Below the pieces are notes generated by a model. It searched no databases, had not been told where the DNA came from, and worked only from the letters and a program-made list of their open reading frames with translations. DNA of 64,000 bases from Mactromeris polynyma (taxonomy: Eukaryota; Mollusca; Bivalvia; Venerida; Mactridae). The translations under genes were made by a program, and so were the position numbers. Shown piece by piece: positions 60,600-64,000 of this stretch (the first letter of the stretch is position 1; every line of letters starts with the position of its first letter). The stretch lies in contig JASFXZ010000005.1 in assembly GCA_032209605.1 (NCBI GenBank), positions 30,058,905-30,122,904 on the forward strand, written 5' to 3'.

Positions 60600-62325
60600 C
60601 GTATATTTTGTTTAACTAGGAAGCTAAATAACGCACACCATAATGTAAATAACAATATGATTTTTTTAAATCCTACGCGAACCATTGAGAAAGTCACGAT
60701 TATCACGAAGCCGCAAAAAATGTAATATCATGTTATTTTGTACGTATCCGAATCGTGTAAATACGGGTTTATTTACAAAGGGAGACAAGTGCGGTTGATT
60801 ACCTCGCAGCGTCGTTTGGATAACAGCGTCGATAGTTCAACGATAAATTAACGATAAACTTGTGAGTATTGATTTATTCAATTACGATTTTTTGACTTAA
60901 CAGATAGAATGATCGTAAATATCTATGTATTTGGAATTTACTGTTTGACAGATCAAGGAATCAATCGAACGTCATAAATGTGGTCGAACGCAGACAAACG
61001 TCATCATTTCGATTCAATATTATCTATAATGTTATTTATATGGAGATTATAATGTGATAGTCATCAAAACTGTTGTTCTTTATAATGGATAGGTTTCAAA
61101 GACTGTTGGGTTTAATGCAATAATTAGTGATAAGATACTGTGCGGTATACGAAAAGGAACGTAGTGGAATCAAAGCGCTTTGTGGAGCGTAGGTGCATAG
61201 ATGTATTTTTCAAATATTTAATAACTGTAACCGTGGCAACCGTAATCGAACAATTGTAAAAATGGTATGTTTCAATTTTTAATTAGATTTTATACGAACA
61301 AAATAGTTAAGTTCAATAATATAAGGACAAATTAGTTTTTTCATATTAACAAATATTTTTGGTTGCCATGGTAATACTTAAATAAAACAACGCATTTTGT
61401 AAATTTCATCAAAGTGTGTTATCACAACAACGTTTTAAAAAAAAATTGAAACATGACCAAGTGAACCTACCCCTTTCAGTTGTAGACAAATAAATTTTGT
61501 TTTATCGGGAAGATAATTAGGTCCTTGGTTTACATAAGTTATGCAGATTATTTGTCTAAATGATCATAACATCTGTATTACAATAATAATAGCATTAATA
61601 TCATAATTTTTACTTAAAAATATAAAGTCAAACAATACGATTTTAAAAATATTTATTTATTGTAATCGAGTAGAACTGTTTTAAGTCAATGTATTGTCAT
61701 CCTTAGATTAACACATCAATATTGCATTGCAAGGCTATTCTTTCCCAATCTTTTCCATATAAAGCGCACTAATTGTTAATTAACAGCTTGTATTATCGCT
61801 GCACCCGGCTTTTGCACTCCATTTAGATGTCATGCAGCGCGCGCACTGTTATTTACTGATCATGCGTACACCGCAATATATAGTGTATTCGAAAAATCGT
61901 GAAAAAGGACAGCATAATAGAGCACCCACATTAAATCTAAAACGTGCGTTCGAAAGTACACATTTTGAACTGTAATATATCTCTATCACAGTATCTACTT
62001 CTATTGGAAAGTATTTAAATTCAAAGATATAGTTTTAGTCCCTTCGTATTTCAATGTAAAAATGGTGATCTAAAAAACCTCAAAAAGAACAATGAAGTAG
62101 AAATCATAACAAAATAAGACTTACACCATCATAAAGTGAAATTGTTAATTGGCGACTCTACTAAAGAAAAAACCCAGAAATTACGAGTTAATACGCAGAA
62201 TATTGCTATTTACAGCTTAGGATACGGATGTACGAAATAATGACACACGATGCAATACCGTCATTTTTGTCTGATTTTTATCTTCAAAAATTAAAAAAAT
62301 GCGCGAATTAAGGGCCGCGCGAAAC
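60600..62325. other. No recognisable gene; possible untranslated first exon
   Basis: AT-rich except about 60780-60850, which has several CpGs (CTCGCAGCGTCG, ACAGCGTCGATAG) and ends near a GTGAGT donor at about 60861. A promoter and non-coding first exon of a gene running off to the right is conceivable, but weakly supported. Confidence 0.3.
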
Positions 62326-62330
62326 TGCCT

Positions 62331-62559
62331 TTTGCTTCACCACTTGTCTACAATACAGACACTGACACTGATCTGGTTTTATTTGCCGACTGAGTTATAA
62401 CAACACAAAGCTAGTGTACATGTCATTTATTTTTATAAATGACGGTCAAATTTCTATTTGACAAAATGACACATTTCAATTTGACAAAAAGACAAGGAAC
62501 ATATAAAAATACTCTCAAAATCTTAAATATGGAGGCAAAGGTGGGTAATAAACCGCCCC
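62331..62559 (+). repeat. Direct repeat, left copy
   Basis: TTGCTTCACCACTTGTCTAC through GGTGGGTAATAAACCGCC is repeated at 62981-63176 with high identity. This copy holds about 26 extra bases (ACAACACAAAGCTAGTGTAC region). The ends are not TG..CA. Confidence 0.85.
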
Positions 62560-62980
62560 ACCATATATTAAATAATAATATAAAATATCATAAAACTATA
62601 TAAGTGGGTAATCACCAACACAAATGAAATCAAACAAAAAGAAAAACACACGCTTCACGCAAATGGAGGTGCAGGGGTGGAGGTGGGTAATGGACGTTTA
62701 TAAGAAGGCAAGATGCAGTTTCATAACTTTCTAAGAAAATGTCTTCTCACAAAGAACTGATATGTTATGATCCTGAAAGCGTCTGAATGAAAACGAGGCT
62801 GACCTGATTCCTATGTCTGTGAGATAGCGTCCTTTTTAAAACGAGGCTCTGGTCACGCGTAACACGAGTGTTATTAATGATAAGCATTGAATGAATCATG
62901 CGTGAAGCGAATGCACATTACAATATTAACAAATGGTCAAGTTGCGAACCAAACAGATTTAGCTACGCTTAATTAACATT

Positions 62981-63176
62981 TGCTTCACCACTTGTCTACA
63001 ATACAGACACTGACACTGATCTGGTTTTATTTGCCGACTAAGTTATTTATTTTTATAAATGACGGTCAAATTTCTATTTGACAAAATGACAAATTTCAAT
63101 TTGACAAAAAGACAAGGAACATATAAAAATACTCTCAAAATCTTAAATATGGAGGCAAAGGTGGGTAATAAACCGC
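62981..63176 (+). repeat. Direct repeat, right copy
   Basis: Second copy of the 62331 repeat, about 650 bp downstream, with ATGACGGTCAAATTTCTATT and GACAAGGAACATATAAAAAT conserved. Likely a segmental duplication. Confidence 0.85.
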
Positions 63177-63514
63177 CATACAAAAATTTGATGCCTAGCA
63201 CACATTTTTCTACCCCACCCCAAGAAAAGCTGATTATTGAAATTACATTATATCTTATTATTATATATTATTGCACTTAAACGACTGTACAGCAGGGCGC
63301 AATACTCCTGTTGTAAATTTCTTTATGCAACTCGCCTCAAAAACTAAGACAAGGAAGATTTTCATAAACATCAACATTAGTAATGCAATAGAGGTATTGA
63401 AAGTTCTATATATACCAAGAAGTCACGTTTATATAAATTAGATCGCAATTAAAAATGAATGTCTAAGCATTTTTAGTTGAACTATAACAAAATATTGGCT
63501 TCCTATCACATGTC

Positions 63515-64000
63515 AATGTGAAGGGACACAATTCAGTCGTGCATATAATTTTCATTAAATGAACACTGTAAATATGTATTAGGTTTCAAATAAAGCAGGA
63601 TTTTGTTTGGTGAAGATCTAAGAAAAAATGAAAGCCCCATTTAAAAACTCATGTGTAGTAATTATGTCATTGTCAAGGGCCACAACCCCGTTATGCATGG
63701 TGGATCTGGCTGGATTTCGAAAGAAAACTCATGTATCTCTAACTACTGTTTAAGATGGAGAAACATCGGATAATAAATAAATATGTTTTCCAATTTTCAA
63801 GGACCATAATCCAGTCCGACATGGTCGTATTGATCTGGGTGGTTTTCAAAAGGATACGAAATTTGGAAATATCTAACTACTGTATATGTTAGGTAAACAT
63901 CGTATAAAAATTGAAGACTTTATTGTGTTAACTAGCTCGGGTATAGGACGTTTTCCATTTTTAAGACCATAATCCAGTTACTCATAAGCGGATCTGGATG
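63515..64000 (+). repeat. Diverged tandem repeat, period about 130-160 bp, runs off the window
   Basis: Units begin with variants of CAAGGACCATAATCCAGT at about 63523, 63675, 63800 and 63960, followed by a GGATCTGGMTGG motif and ATCTAACTACTGT. The family resembles the 'AAGGGCCATAACTCCGT' repeats I recall from bivalve genomes. Confidence 0.65.

Overview
The window is AT-rich eukaryotic DNA: split genes with GT..AG introns, dispersed retroelements, tRNA-derived repeats and three kilobase-scale minisatellites. Gene content and repeats point to a mollusc, most likely a bivalve. This placement is inference from remembered families; I could run no search.

Layout. A 30-bp minisatellite fills 157-2050. 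A minus-strand gene for a glycine-rich protein follows, with six well-supported exons between 8858 and 3273, a possible short terminal exon at 3173-3158 and a weak 5' exon candidate near 13.8 kb. The stretch 9.0-17.1 kb shows no other gene. A 32-bp minisatellite lies at about 17158-18690. A complete four-exon plus-strand gene at 19030-23956 encodes a secreted beta-microseminoprotein (PSP94) family protein; a SINE and a foldback-like element sit in its introns.

From 25.5 to 46.4 kb, minus-strand exons encode two diverged copies of a CXorf38-like (DUF4559/HEPN-like) module. The second copy (30406-25506) continues into a coiled-coil of 14-residue repeats and ends in a hydrophobic tail. Whether both copies form one gene or two is unresolved. 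The introns and spacers hold a Tc1/mariner-type MITE, repeats rich in GCAAACTTCCTGC, a 33-bp minisatellite (about 31900-33546), tRNA-like sequences and a 5.8-kb LTR retrotransposon (38551-44331).

That retrotransposon is a decayed Ty3/Gypsy-class element on the minus strand. It has a tRNA-Pro primer site and a SCAN-like Gag. Its domain order is protease - integrase - reverse transcriptase - RNase H, with integrase before RT. This is the arrangement of Gmr1-like elements and is the most unusual system in the window.

From 46 to 64 kb there is a local duplication, two non-LTR retrotransposon pieces lying tail to tail, a broken copy of a multicopy Cys-rich invertebrate protein family, a weak acidic exon with a candidate promoter near 58.9 kb, hairpins near 60.4 kb, and direct and tandem repeats at the right end. 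All genes here are inferred by eye from splice sites, phase and protein pattern.
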